Assembly (NCBI GenBank): GCA_902567495.1
Contig: CACFMO010000003.1
Location: forward strand, 1-64,000
Source: an uncultured Pelagibacteraceae bacterium
Lineage (GTDB): Bacteria > Pseudomonadota > Alphaproteobacteria > Pelagibacterales > Pelagibacteraceae
Length of the DNA stretch: 64,000 nucleotides
Direction of reading: 5' to 3'
This document shows positions 26,554 to 36,059 of the stretch, in pieces. The notes beneath the pieces were generated by a model. That model did not search any database and was not told the DNA's origin. It saw nothing but the letters and a program-made list of their open reading frames with translations. Within the stretch, counting starts at the first letter, position 1; each line of letters starts with the position of its first letter. Made by a program: the position numbers and the translations under genes.

Positions 26554-27453
26554 ATGATTAAAAAATTAAAATTTTCCATCATTTTTAATGCTAACGCAGC
26601 AGGTGGAAGAAAATTAAAGCTTATCAACAAAGTAATAGAGCTTCTTAAAATAGATCATTCGGTAGAGTTATTTAAAACCAGCTCTGAAAAAGATGCTGAA
26701 AAAGTTTTTAGTGAATTATCAAAAAATAACACAGATAGAGTCGTAATTGCAGGTGGTGATGGTTCAGTATGTTTTGGAATAAATCAGATCATAAATAAGT
26801 ACAAAGACATTGATAAGCCTATTATCGGTTACATACCTGCAGGAACAGCAAATATACTTCAGATTGAAACACAAATAGAAAAAAAAGCTAAAGAAATTTA
26901 TAAAGTACTTGTTTCAGAAAACACCAAAAAAATTAATCTTGCAAAAATTAATGATAAATATTTCTTTCTTATGGCTGGGATTGGTTTTGACTCAGAGATT
27001 GTGCATTCAATAGACTCTCAAATTAAAAAATATTTAGGTAAGATAATTTTTGCGCTTAAAGGTCTGCAACATTTTATATTTCTAAAAAATAAAAAGATGA
27101 AAGTTAATGTCGATGGAAAAATAATTAAAGCCGATTGGGTACTTGTAACAAATTCAAAATATTATGCAGGACCACACTCTATTACGAAAAAAACAAATAT
27201 TTTTGATAATAAAGTTATTGCTTATATATTTGAAGATCTTTCAAGAATTAAAATTTTATATTACCTTTGGCTAATATTATCAAAAGGGGATTTAAGTAGA
27301 GCAAAAAGTATTATTACTAAAGAGCTTGATAAGTTAGAAATTGATAAACTTGAAAATAAAGTTCTCTCACAAATAGATGGTGAGGACTTTGGTTTTGAAG
27401 ACAAATTAATAATTAGAAAAAGTGATAAATCTTTTAACTTGTTAGTACCCTAG
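26554..27453 (+). CDS. diacylglycerol kinase-family lipid kinase
   Basis: 299 residues of the DagK/YegS family. The start IIFNANAAGGRKLK, the nucleotide loop VIAGGDGSVCFGINQI and GYIPAGTANIL are characteristic. Such enzymes phosphorylate diacylglycerol to phosphatidate, or related lipids. Divergent from plcP, whose product is diacylglycerol, so it may return that lipid to phospholipid synthesis when phosphate is available. The stop codon shares CTAG with the convergent gene. Confidence 0.85.
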   Translation: MIKKLKFSIIFNANAAGGRKLKLINKVIELLKIDHSVELFKTSSEKDAEKVFSELSKNNTDRVVIAGGDGSVCFGINQIINKYKDIDKPIIGYIPAGTANILQIETQIEKKAKEIYKVLVSENTKKINLAKINDKYFFLMAGIGFDSEIVHSIDSQIKKYLGKIIFALKGLQHFIFLKNKKMKVNVDGKIIKADWVLVTNSKYYAGPHSITKKTNIFDNKVIAYIFEDLSRIKILYYLWLILSKGDLSRAKSIITKELDKLEIDKLENKVLSQIDGEDFGFEDKLIIRKSDKSFNLLVP

Positions 27454-28394
27454 ACTTTTGCGAATTCTCCACCTGATCGGTAACGCCACAGCCACTTTTC
27501 CATTTCTTTTTCAATATCCGTCGGTTTGATATTTAAATCTTTTAAAGTTAAGTGGTCGCCAGATACCACATTATCTTTTTCAGAAAGTATTAGACATTGA
27601 TCTTTTGTTATAATTGGATCAATCGGTAAAATACTTAAAAGCGAACTTTGAATTTTAGCTAAAGTCATCGGCACATCAGCAACAAATCTTTTTTTTCCAA
27701 TTGTGCTTAAAATTAGTTTTATCATATCGCCAAAACTAATCACCCTGCCGCCACCTAGTTCATAAATTTTACCTTCATTATTTTTTGTCTCTATAGCTTT
27801 TAAAATTGCTCTTGCTACATCATTTACGAAAATAGGCTCAAATTTATAATTTACATTCACTACGGGAATTATTGGCGAAAGGCTTAATTTAGCAAATAAA
27901 TTTGTAAAATTATCTTCATTACCAATTACAACGCTTGGTCTAATAATCACAGTTTTATCAAAATTACTTAAAGCTTTTTCTTCCCCTAAAAATTTAGATT
28001 GTTGGTATTTTGATTTAGAATCTTTGCTAGCACCAATAGCAGAAACATGAATAAACTTTTTTACTTTTGATTGTGCGCAAAGTTTTGCGATGCTTTCAGG
28101 AATATCTCCGTGAATACTATTAAATTTTTGTTTTCTATTTTCAAATAATATTCCACAAAGATTAATAACTACATCTGAATTTTCTACAGCGTTTTTAATT
28201 TCTTCAAAATTATTTTGACCAAATTTTATAATTTCTATTGCCCCTGGAGGTGCTTGGGTCTTCAAATAAACCTTAGTAAATGGGTTACGAGTAGGAATAA
28301 TGCATCTATAGTTCTTCTTCGTCAAATTTCTGACAAGATACCGGCCTATAAAACCCCCACCGCCTAGAATTGTTGCTATCGGGTAATTATTCAT
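27450..28394 (-). CDS. NDUFA9-like NAD(P)-binding protein of complex I
   Basis: Atypical short-chain dehydrogenase of 314 residues with the Rossmann start ATILGGGGFIGRYLVRNL. Relatives in alphaproteobacteria and mitochondria are the 39-kDa accessory subunit of NADH dehydrogenase (NDUFA9); the VSAIGASKDSKSKYQQSK stretch and GDMIKLILSTIGKKR are family features. The nuo genes are not in the window. A general epimerase or dehydratase function is possible but less likely. Confidence 0.8.
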   Translation of the reverse strand: MNNYPIATILGGGGFIGRYLVRNLTKKNYRCIIPTRNPFTKVYLKTQAPPGAIEIIKFGQNNFEEIKNAVENSDVVINLCGILFENRKQKFNSIHGDIPESIAKLCAQSKVKKFIHVSAIGASKDSKSKYQQSKFLGEEKALSNFDKTVIIRPSVVIGNEDNFTNLFAKLSLSPIIPVVNVNYKFEPIFVNDVARAILKAIETKNNEGKIYELGGGRVISFGDMIKLILSTIGKKRFVADVPMTLAKIQSSLLSILPIDPIITKDQCLILSEKDNVVSGDHLTLKDLNIKPTDIEKEMEKWLWRYRSGGEFAKV

Positions 28395-28412
28395 GGTAAT
28401 TAGAATGAGTAT

Positions 28413-29036
28413 ATGAAGATAAATAAATTTTCAAACGATTTGCCTAAGGAAATTGTCGCAAAAATCAAAGATAGTGTAGCTATTGATACTGAAGCAACTG
28501 GTTTGAAGATACCTGAAAGAGATAAGTTAAGCCTAATTCAACTATGTGACGCTTCTGGAAATGTTTACGTCATTCAACCTGACAGAAAAACTTATAAAGC
28601 ACCAAATTTAGTATCAATACTAGAAGATGAAAAAATTTTAAAAATTGGTCATTATTTAAGGTTTGATAAAAATGCTCTAGAATTTTTTCTAAAATGCAAA
28701 ATAAAGAATATTTTCGATACAAAAATAGCTAGCAAAGTTGTTAGAACTTATACTGACCAACACGGACTTAAAAATTTAGTTTATGAATTTTGTAATAAAA
28801 ATTTAGACAAAAGAGCTGGAAGTAGTGATTGGAATAAAAATATAAATGAGCTAACAGACAAACAATTAGAATATGCAGCGAACGATGTGATCTATCTACA
28901 TAAAATTAAAAATGAATTAGAAAAAATGTTGAAAAGGGAAAATAGAATGGATTTATATCAAAATTGCATAACATTTCTTGATACCAGAATTGCCTTGGAC
29001 CAATCAGGATTTAAGTTTGATATATTCGAACATTAA
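28413..29036 (+). CDS. rnd: ribonuclease D-like 3'-5' exonuclease
   Basis: 207 residues consisting of the DEDD exonuclease domain only, without the C-terminal HRDC domains of E. coli RNase D. The DEDDy motifs are IDTEATGL, IGHYLRFDKNALE and the AANDVIYL segment. This short form is common in alphaproteobacteria, where it trims RNA 3' ends. Its last base overlaps the start of kpsF. Confidence 0.85.
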   Translation: MKINKFSNDLPKEIVAKIKDSVAIDTEATGLKIPERDKLSLIQLCDASGNVYVIQPDRKTYKAPNLVSILEDEKILKIGHYLRFDKNALEFFLKCKIKNIFDTKIASKVVRTYTDQHGLKNLVYEFCNKNLDKRAGSSDWNKNINELTDKQLEYAANDVIYLHKIKNELEKMLKRENRMDLYQNCITFLDTRIALDQSGFKFDIFEH

Positions 29037-30019
29037 TGACTAAAGTAAATTACATAAGCGTAGCCAAAAAATCTGCTGCAATACAAATTAAAGAATTAAA
29101 AAAAATCAATAAAGTCTTCAATAAAAATTTTGTAAAAGCTGTAGATATAATTCATAAGGCAAAAGGTAAAGTTGTTTGCTCGGGTGTTGGTAAATCTGGA
29201 TTAATAGCAAGAAAAGTAAGTGCTTCTCTTTCATCAGTTGGTATCAGTTCTTTTTTTCTTGATCCTAATTCAGCCATACACGGTGACCTTGGTCAAATTG
29301 ATAAGAGAGATGTTCTGATTGTTTTTTCTTATTCTGGAAATACTTCAGAATTAACTAACCTTTTAAAATACTCAAATAGATTTGGAATTAAAGTTATCGG
29401 GGTTGCTTCAGGTGAAAACAGTTTGCTTATAAAAGCAAGCGATGTTCCAATAATTCTTCCAAAAGTAAAAGAAGCGGACCCAATCGGGATGGTACCAAGC
29501 TCAAGTACATCGATTACATTATTGTTTGGTGACAGTCTAATGTCTGCTCTTCTTGCTAAACAAAAATTTACTAAAGAAAGATTTAAAATTTTTCATCCTG
29601 GAGGAAATATAGGTAAGACTTTGTTGTTAGTTAAAGATATTATGTTAAAAGGTAATAAAATTCCTCTGATTGACTTCAAAAAAAGTATTGATAAAGCTCT
29701 AAAAATAATAAGTAAAAAAAACCTTGGTATTGGAGTGATTACAAAAAAAAATAATGTAATAGGTATAGTGACTGATGGAGATATTAGAAGAGAATCTAAA
29801 AACTTCTCTGGAAATACCAAGATTACTTATCTTATGACAAAGAGGCCTATGTTTATTGGAGAGAACACTTCAGCTGCAAAAGCACTATCTATCATGAGTG
29901 AGAAAAAAATTACAAGTTTAATAGTTTCTTCTGACAAGGATTATAAAAAAAGAAAATCAATGTTTAAACCAATAGGAATAGTTCATATACATTCTTTATT
30001 AAATTATGGTATGAAATAA
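29036..30019 (+). CDS. kpsF: arabinose-5-phosphate isomerase
   Basis: First step of KDO synthesis: ribulose-5-phosphate to arabinose-5-phosphate. 327 residues: an SIS domain (VCSGVGKSGLIARKVSASL, SYSGNTSEL, PLGMVPSSSTS-like DPIGMVPSSSTS) followed by two CBS domains. Overlaps rnd by one base and is followed by lptC and lptB, a standard envelope cluster. Confidence 0.93.
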   Translation: MTKVNYISVAKKSAAIQIKELKKINKVFNKNFVKAVDIIHKAKGKVVCSGVGKSGLIARKVSASLSSVGISSFFLDPNSAIHGDLGQIDKRDVLIVFSYSGNTSELTNLLKYSNRFGIKVIGVASGENSLLIKASDVPIILPKVKEADPIGMVPSSSTSITLLFGDSLMSALLAKQKFTKERFKIFHPGGNIGKTLLLVKDIMLKGNKIPLIDFKKSIDKALKIISKKNLGIGVITKKNNVIGIVTDGDIRRESKNFSGNTKITYLMTKRPMFIGENTSAAKALSIMSEKKITSLIVSSDKDYKKRKSMFKPIGIVHIHSLLNYGMK

Positions 30020-30022
30020 AAT

Positions 30023-30610
30023 ATGCCTAATAGAAGAAAATTATTTCAAATTAGTTTAATTACTTTAGGATTAATTATTGTTTTTTTAACATATTTTACT
30101 AATTTAGAAAAAAACCAACAAAAAGATTTTAAAGTTAATGAAAACACTACTGACGATGAAAAATTTCTTGAAGAAGGGGTAAATAGATTTGAAAATGTTG
30201 AGTATCAGGGTATAGATAATTCTGGAAACGAATTTGTTATTGGTTCTAAATTTGCTGAATTTGAGAAAGAAAGTCCTGAATTAATAAATATGGAAAATGT
30301 GAAATGTTTGTTCACTTTTAAAGACAATACAGTTTTAACAGTTATTTCTGATAAAGGGGTATATAATAATTTAACGAATGATATGAAATTTTCTGAGAAT
30401 GTTAAAATGGAATATTTAGAAAATATTTTGTACTCTGACAGAGCTGACTTTAATAACTACGAAAATCAATTGTTGGTGGCCGGTAATATTAGTGGAGAAG
30501 GACCAACTACTAATTTGAATGCTGATGAATTGGATTTTGATTTAAACACGAAAGATTTAAAGATAAGTATGTACAGTGAAGAAAGAGTTAAAATTAAAAC
30601 AAAATATTGA
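30023..30610 (+). CDS. lptC: lipopolysaccharide export protein LptC
   Basis: 195 residues: one N-terminal membrane helix (about 8-25) and a periplasmic beta-jellyroll of the LptC/OstA type (SKFAEFEKESPELINMEN, SDKGVYNNLTNDMKFSENV). Passes LPS from the LptBFG extractor to LptA. Its stop overlaps the lptB start (TGATG). No lptA gene lies between lptC and lptB, although that is the common order. Confidence 0.82.
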   Translation: MPNRRKLFQISLITLGLIIVFLTYFTNLEKNQQKDFKVNENTTDDEKFLEEGVNRFENVEYQGIDNSGNEFVIGSKFAEFEKESPELINMENVKCLFTFKDNTVLTVISDKGVYNNLTNDMKFSENVKMEYLENILYSDRADFNNYENQLLVAGNISGEGPTTNLNADELDFDLNTKDLKISMYSEERVKIKTKY

Positions 30611-31365
30611 TGAAAAAAAGTTTTAGAATAATAAAATTTAAAAAAAATAAACCCGCTTTACAAGTTAAGGGTGTAAGTAAGTCCTTTAGTGGAAGACCAG
30701 TATTAAAAAAAATAAATTTAGAAATATATCCTGGTGAAATAATAGGATTAGTAGGTCCGAATGGATCTGGTAAATCAACTTTGTATGGAACTATTATTGG
30801 TCAGTATAAGGTTGATAGCGGAAATATATTATTAGGACAAAAAGACATTACGGAAAAACCTATTCATGAAAGAGCAAAACTTGGTATTACTTATTTGAGT
30901 CAACACAGGAATGTTTTTAACATGAGTGTATACGATAATCTTTTAGGTATTTGTCAGCTATCGATAAACGGAAGGCAGAAACAAAATGAAACTGTTGAAA
31001 AACTTTTAAATGAATTTAATTTACAGCATCTTCGAAGTTTAAATACCTCTGTTCTATCTGGAGGTGAAGTGAGACGATTACAAATTGCAAGAACTTTAAT
31101 AAACAATCCAAAAGTTATCTTGCTAGATGAACCTATGGCTGCCCTAGATCCAATAATTGTTCAGGATATTCAAAAATTTATTTTAAAACTCCAATCTTAT
31201 GGTTGTGGTGTAATAATTACCGATCACCAAGTCCAAAATCTTTTCGCAATTGTAGATAGAGCGTATGTTATTGGTGAGCATACAATAATAACCGAAGGCA
31301 AACCAAAGGATATTTTAAAATCTACAAAAGCTAGAGAATTGTATTTTGGTTCTTTTGAAAATTAA
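30610..31365 (+). CDS. lptB: lipopolysaccharide export ATPase LptB
   Basis: ABC ATPase of about 251 residues: Walker A LVGPNGSGKSTLYGTI, signature LSGGEVRRLQIART and Walker B VILLDEPMAALDP, with the H-loop in IITDHQV. The YLSQHRNVFNMSVYDNL segment is LptB-type. The start is the ATG at 30610 in TGATG overlap with lptC; a TTG three bases upstream is also possible. Confidence 0.94.
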   Translation: MKKSFRIIKFKKNKPALQVKGVSKSFSGRPVLKKINLEIYPGEIIGLVGPNGSGKSTLYGTIIGQYKVDSGNILLGQKDITEKPIHERAKLGITYLSQHRNVFNMSVYDNLLGICQLSINGRQKQNETVEKLLNEFNLQHLRSLNTSVLSGGEVRRLQIARTLINNPKVILLDEPMAALDPIIVQDIQKFILKLQSYGCGVIITDHQVQNLFAIVDRAYVIGEHTIITEGKPKDILKSTKARELYFGSFEN

Positions 31366-31370
31366 AATTA

Positions 31371-32720
31371 ATGGCTAGCAAAAGTTTCTCTGTTATTTTT
31401 CGTGGAAAAATAGATGCATTTAACAAAACCGTCCATATAGACTCTGATAAGTCAATTTCTCAGAGAAGTTTTATAATTGGATCAATTTGTGAGGGAACAT
31501 CAACGGTTAAAAATATCTTAGAGTCTCAAGATATTTATTCAACAATAAATTGTCTTCGAAAACTTAATTGTAAAATAAAAAGAATTAGAAAAGGAGAATA
31601 CAAAATTTTTGGTAAAGGTCTTGGGAGCTATTACTGTAACAAAAACACAGTTTTAAATTTTGGAAATTCGGGTACTGCTGCTCGTCTTTTAGGTTTTGGT
31701 GTATGCAGCACTAATCCTAATCTTCAAATAAAAATCACTGGAGACAAAAGTTTACGAAATAGAAGTATGTATAAAATTATTAAAGCAATGGAAAATTTTG
31801 GTGTAACTTTTTTGCCAAAGAATAAATTTAAATTACCTATTACGTTAATTTCTTCTCCTAGTCCTATTGGTTTCAAATTTCAAAACGATTTTTCAAGTCA
31901 AATAAAATCAGCAGTAATACTTGGTGCAGTAAATTCGTTTGGTAGGACCGAAGTGGTTGAGAGTGTAAAAAGTAGGGATCACACCGAAAAAATGCTTAGG
32001 CATAATACAAGAGTAATTAAAATCAAAAAAGGTAAAGAAAATTCAATTGAAATTAATGGAAAAGAGGTTTTAAACCCTTTTAATTTATTTGTGCCAGGTG
32101 ATCCTTCATCTGCTAGTTTTTTTGCTGCTTTATGTCTAATTAACAAAAAATCTAGAATTGTTCTAAAACAAGTGCATATTAACCCAACGAGAATTGGATT
32201 TTTTAATTTAATAAAAAAACATAATGGTAAAATCTTTTTTAGAAATAAAAAAGTTATAGGAAATGAATTAACTGCTGATATTCATGTTAAGAGTAGCAGC
32301 CTAAAACCAATTAAAGTAGATGAAAAACTTTTTGTTAGTTGCCAAGATGAATTTCCTTTAATGTTTGCAATGGCTTCGTTATTGCCTGGGAAGTCCGTAT
32401 TTAAAGGTATAGGTGACCTTGCAAATAAGGAAAGTAACAGAATTAAGGAGATGGGAAAAATTTTAAAACAAATGGGAATTAAATTTTCAGCATCTAAAAA
32501 TAAAATGATAATTAATGGTAATCCAAATCTTAGTAGTCACAGAAAAAGAATTGCTGTCACAGGAATTTATGACCATAGGATTTTAATGTCAGCAGCTATA
32601 ATTAGTTTAATTACAGGAATTAAATCTAAATTATCAAATTTCGAACAGGTTTCTACAAGTTGTCCAAATTTTTTATATACTATTAAAAAATTAGGGGGGA
32701 GATTTGAAAAAAAAAATTAA
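31371..32720 (+). CDS. aroA: 3-phosphoshikimate 1-carboxyvinyltransferase (EPSP synthase)
   Basis: Shikimate pathway enzyme of 449 residues. Substrate-binding segments are SDKSISQRSFIIGS near the N-terminus, LNFGNSGTAARLLGF, and the C-terminal DEFPLMFAMASLL and YDHRILMSAA. These resemble the glyphosate-insensitive class found in many alphaproteobacteria, which I infer only from the GNSGTAARL loop. The 3' end overlaps cmk by 17 bases. Confidence 0.92.
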   Translation: MASKSFSVIFRGKIDAFNKTVHIDSDKSISQRSFIIGSICEGTSTVKNILESQDIYSTINCLRKLNCKIKRIRKGEYKIFGKGLGSYYCNKNTVLNFGNSGTAARLLGFGVCSTNPNLQIKITGDKSLRNRSMYKIIKAMENFGVTFLPKNKFKLPITLISSPSPIGFKFQNDFSSQIKSAVILGAVNSFGRTEVVESVKSRDHTEKMLRHNTRVIKIKKGKENSIEINGKEVLNPFNLFVPGDPSSASFFAALCLINKKSRIVLKQVHINPTRIGFFNLIKKHNGKIFFRNKKVIGNELTADIHVKSSSLKPIKVDEKLFVSCQDEFPLMFAMASLLPGKSVFKGIGDLANKESNRIKEMGKILKQMGIKFSASKNKMIINGNPNLSSHRKRIAVTGIYDHRILMSAAIISLITGIKSKLSNFEQVSTSCPNFLYTIKKLGGRFEKKN

Positions 32721-33366
32721 AATTAAAGTGGGTATAGACTCACCTGTAGCCGCGGGAGCGGGCACTATTTCGAAATTAATAGCCAAAAATTATAAACTTC
32801 TTTATCTCGATACTGGTAAAATTTATAGATTTATGGCTAGACAGATTATAGACAGGAAACCTGAGAATAAATTAAAATTTTTAAAAAAAATTAGTAGAAA
32901 TATAAATTTAAGTGAGTTGAAACGAAGAAATTTACTTGATGAGGATGTGGCGCGCTTAGCCTCTCAAATTGCTAAAGACTTAAAAGTAAGAAACTTAGTA
33001 GTAAGATTTCAGAGAAGATTAGCTTATCATCCTCCTAATAAATATAATGGCTCTATATTAGACGGAAGAGATATTAATTCAAAAATAATTAAAGATGCAG
33101 ATTTTAAATTTTATATCACTGCAAGTATTAAAGAAAGAGCTAAAAGAAGATTTAAGGAGTACAAAAGTTTAAATAAGAAAGTCAAATTCTCTGAAATTTT
33201 TAAAAATTTGAAAAAAAGAGATTTAGAAGATCGTACTAGGCGTCATTCTAAGCTCAAAAAAACAAAGGATTCTATCTTGATAAATACTACTAACTTATCT
33301 ATAAGAGAGAGCTTTTTAAAAGTAAAAAAAATTATGGACAGAAAACTAAAGTTTATATGGGCTTAG
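32704..33366 (+). CDS. cmk: cytidylate kinase with an altered P-loop
   Basis: Phosphorylates CMP and dCMP. Most family motifs are intact: YLDTGKIYRFMA, LDGRDINSKIIKDADFKFYITAS and RDLEDRTRR. The P-loop, normally GPSGSGKGT, reads SPVAAGAGT (13-21), with Ala19 in place of the ATP-binding lysine. Start is a TTG inside the end of aroA. Order aroA-cmk-rpsA-ihfB is standard, so gene identity is sure; activity of the altered loop is not. Confidence 0.85.
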   Translation: MKKKIKIKVGIDSPVAAGAGTISKLIAKNYKLLYLDTGKIYRFMARQIIDRKPENKLKFLKKISRNINLSELKRRNLLDEDVARLASQIAKDLKVRNLVVRFQRRLAYHPPNKYNGSILDGRDINSKIIKDADFKFYITASIKERAKRRFKEYKSLNKKVKFSEIFKNLKKRDLEDRTRRHSKLKKTKDSILINTTNLSIRESFLKVKKIMDRKLKFIWA

Positions 33367-35081
33367 ATACAGACACATCTAAAAATAGCAAAACTAAAGA
33401 ATTCGAAACTCTTTTAAACGAAGATTTTAAAAAGAGAGACTTTAAAGAGGGTAAAATTATCAAAGCAGTAGTAAGCGAAATTGGAAAAAAACATATTTTT
33501 GTTGAAACTGGATTAAAGAGTGAGGGCGCTATTCCTATTGAAGAGTTTAAAATCTCGAAAGAATTAGAAAATTTAAAAGTTGGTTCAAAGATAGATGTTT
33601 ATCTTGAAAAGATAGAAAGTTACAAAGGAGATATAATAGTTAGCAGAGAAAAAGCAAAAAGAATGGGTTCTTGGGAAAAAATGACCAAGGCATTTGAAAA
33701 TCAAAAAGAAGTTGAAGGTGTAATTACAAATAAGGTTAAGGGAGGATTTATTGTAAATATAGAGTCTTGTCTTTGTTTTTTACCTGGATCTCAGGTCGAC
33801 ACGAAACCAATAAAAAATATGGATACGTTGATGAATGTTCCTCAAAAATTTTTATGCGTCAAGCTCGACAAAGCAAGAGGTAACATTGTTGTGTCTAGAA
33901 AAGCAGTACTTTCAAAAACTCGGGACAAAGAGCTTGCAAATATTTTATCAAAGATAAAAGAGGGCGATATTGTAAATGCTCAGGTGAAATCTATTTTAGA
34001 CTGGGGAGCATTTTTAGATTTAAACGGTGCGGATGCACTTTTGCACGTAACAGATCTAAGCTATTCACGTGTAGATAAACCTTCATCTTTGTTATCGGTA
34101 GGGCAATCAATAAAGTGTAAAGTAATTAAAATTGATAAAGAAACTAAAAGGATAAGTTGTGGAATTAAACAAATGCATCCAGATCCTTACGAAAATCTTG
34201 AAAAAAAATATCAGGTTGGAAAAATTTATGACGGAACAGTTACTAAAATTGTAGATTACGGCGCATTTGTAAAACTCCAAGAGGGTCTTGAGGGTCTTGT
34301 GCACCAATCAAGTTTATCTTGGACTAAAAAAAATATTCACCCAAGTAAAATTTTATCTTCTTCTCAAAAAATTAAAGTAAAAGTTATAGAGCTTGATACG
34401 GAAAAAAGAAGAATATCTTTGTCTTATAAGGATACATTAGAAAATCCTTGGACTTCATTCGTTAAAAAATATCCAAATGGAACTACAGTAAATACAAAAG
34501 TCAAAAATATCGCTGATTTTGGATTATTTGTTTCAATAGAAGATACTGAATTCGATGGAATGATACATTATAAAGATATTTCATGGCAGGAGTCCGAAGA
34601 AAATTTGAAAAAGTTTAAAAAGAATGATTCAGTTAAAGCTAAACTAATCGAGATCGATACAGAAAAAGAAAAAATAAGACTGGGAATTAAGCAGCTTGAA
34701 AAGGATCCTTTTGAATTCTTTTTGAAAAAAGAGAATAAAGATGTTGTTACAGCTACGGTGAAAGAAGTTTTGAAAAACGGTATTAAAGTATCTGTTGGAA
34801 ATGAAAAAAATTTGATCATTACAATTAAGAAAAATCAATTAGCTAAAGAAATAGAAGACTGCAGACCAGAAATTTTTACTAGAGGGAATAAAGTGGATTG
34901 CATGATAGTAGATCTTGAAAAAGACAAAAGGAAAGTTAGCCTATCAATAAAAGAATTAGAGAAACATAATGAGAAAATAGCAATAGAAAAGTATGGTAAA
35001 GATGGATCAAGTTCAGGAGCAGTTTTAGGGGATATTCTAGGAAAAGTATTTAAGTCTAAAAAGAAAAAGGAAAAAAAATAA
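33357..35081 (+). CDS. rpsA: 30S ribosomal protein S1
   Basis: 574 residues built from about six S1 repeats, each with the GxVxxIxxxGAFV-like strand and the KVIxxDxxxxRISLSxK ending (for example TKIVDYGAFVKLQEGLEGLVH). Binds mRNA leaders and helps initiation, which matters where genes have weak Shine-Dalgarno sequences, as many here do. Overlaps cmk by 10 bases. Confidence 0.96.
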   Translation: MGLDTDTSKNSKTKEFETLLNEDFKKRDFKEGKIIKAVVSEIGKKHIFVETGLKSEGAIPIEEFKISKELENLKVGSKIDVYLEKIESYKGDIIVSREKAKRMGSWEKMTKAFENQKEVEGVITNKVKGGFIVNIESCLCFLPGSQVDTKPIKNMDTLMNVPQKFLCVKLDKARGNIVVSRKAVLSKTRDKELANILSKIKEGDIVNAQVKSILDWGAFLDLNGADALLHVTDLSYSRVDKPSSLLSVGQSIKCKVIKIDKETKRISCGIKQMHPDPYENLEKKYQVGKIYDGTVTKIVDYGAFVKLQEGLEGLVHQSSLSWTKKNIHPSKILSSSQKIKVKVIELDTEKRRISLSYKDTLENPWTSFVKKYPNGTTVNTKVKNIADFGLFVSIEDTEFDGMIHYKDISWQESEENLKKFKKNDSVKAKLIEIDTEKEKIRLGIKQLEKDPFEFFLKKENKDVVTATVKEVLKNGIKVSVGNEKNLIITIKKNQLAKEIEDCRPEIFTRGNKVDCMIVDLEKDKRKVSLSIKELEKHNEKIAIEKYGKDGSSSGAVLGDILGKVFKSKKKKEKK

Positions 35082-35087
35082 GTCTCT

Positions 35088-35390
35088 ATGGTGAAATCGG
35101 AGATAATTTCAAAATTATCCAAAAAAATTCACCAAAAATTAAAAAAGTCGGAATTAGAAGAAATTCTAAATATAGTTTTAGAAACAATAGTACAAGGAAT
35201 TAAAGATGGAAGAAGTTCAGAGTTACGGGACTTTGGAAGATTTTCTCCTAAAAAAATTAAAGGGCGATCAAATGCTAGAAATCCTAAGAGTGGTGAGATC
35301 ATCAAAACAAGTGATAGCAAATCTATTGCATTTAAAATGTCTAAAAAACTGAAAAAGGAAATTAATAATATAGAGAGAGAAATAAATTGA
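35088..35390 (+). CDS. ihfB: integration host factor subunit beta
   Basis: 100-residue HU/IHF-type DNA-bending protein: RDFGRFSPKKIKGRSNARNPKSG is the DNA-binding arm with the conserved proline. Position after rpsA is the one typical of ihfB. Overlaps pyrF by 4 bases. Confidence 0.9.
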   Translation: MVKSEIISKLSKKIHQKLKKSELEEILNIVLETIVQGIKDGRSSELRDFGRFSPKKIKGRSNARNPKSGEIIKTSDSKSIAFKMSKKLKKEINNIEREIN

Positions 35391-36043
35391 GAAAAAATAT
35401 TTTTGTTGCTTTAGATTTTTCAAACTTTGATAAAGCTTTAGATGTTGCTAATAGTGTAAAAGATCATGCTGCAGGTATTAAAATCACAAATGAATTATTC
35501 TCAATTATAGGAAAAGAAGGTTTGCAGAAAATTTCTAATTTTGGGTTGGACATTTTTCTGGACCTAAAATTACTTGACGTACCTAATACAGTTAAAAAAA
35601 CTGTGGCCAGTATCGATTCACTTAAGACTGTTAAATATTTAACGGTTCACACTAGTGGAGGGTACGACATGCTCAAATCAGCTAACGAAGCTGCTAAAGT
35701 ATTAGAACTTTTGGGAGTAACTATTTTAACCTCTCAATCCGCATCTAAAGAGCAAGTTTTGACCTTAGCAAATTTAGCCATTAAGTCAGGTATCAAAGGT
35801 GTAATATCATCAGCGCAAGAATATCAAAGTGTTAGATCTTTATCCAAAGATTTAAAGATATTTTGTCCAGGTATACGAGATGTTAAGGGCAATAAACATG
35901 ATCAAAAGCGAACGAAAAGCTACTCAGAGTTTTGTGATATGTCAAAAGATGACTCTAAAGTATATTGTGTTATAGGCAGACCAATATACGATAGTGGGGA
36001 CGCTGGTCAAAACATTAAAAAAATTATACAGTCTGCTAACTGA
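35387..36043 (+). CDS. pyrF: orotidine 5'-phosphate decarboxylase
   Basis: Last step of UMP synthesis. 218 residues. The catalytic Lys-Asp array is in FLDLKLLDVPNTV (DLKLLD), and the phosphate-binding end is VIGRPIYDSGD. Starts inside the end of ihfB with a TTG. In many relatives trpF lies between here and trpB; only 16 bases separate them here. Confidence 0.9.
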   Translation: MRKNIFVALDFSNFDKALDVANSVKDHAAGIKITNELFSIIGKEGLQKISNFGLDIFLDLKLLDVPNTVKKTVASIDSLKTVKYLTVHTSGGYDMLKSANEAAKVLELLGVTILTSQSASKEQVLTLANLAIKSGIKGVISSAQEYQSVRSLSKDLKIFCPGIRDVKGNKHDQKRTKSYSEFCDMSKDDSKVYCVIGRPIYDSGDAGQNIKKIIQSAN

Positions 36044-36059
36044 AAATTAGCATTCTGTA

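Noticed and set aside
35088..36059. Search for trpF between ihfB and trpB
   Set aside because: The 218-residue gene there has the DLKLLD decarboxylase array of PyrF, not the phosphoribosylanthranilate isomerase pattern.
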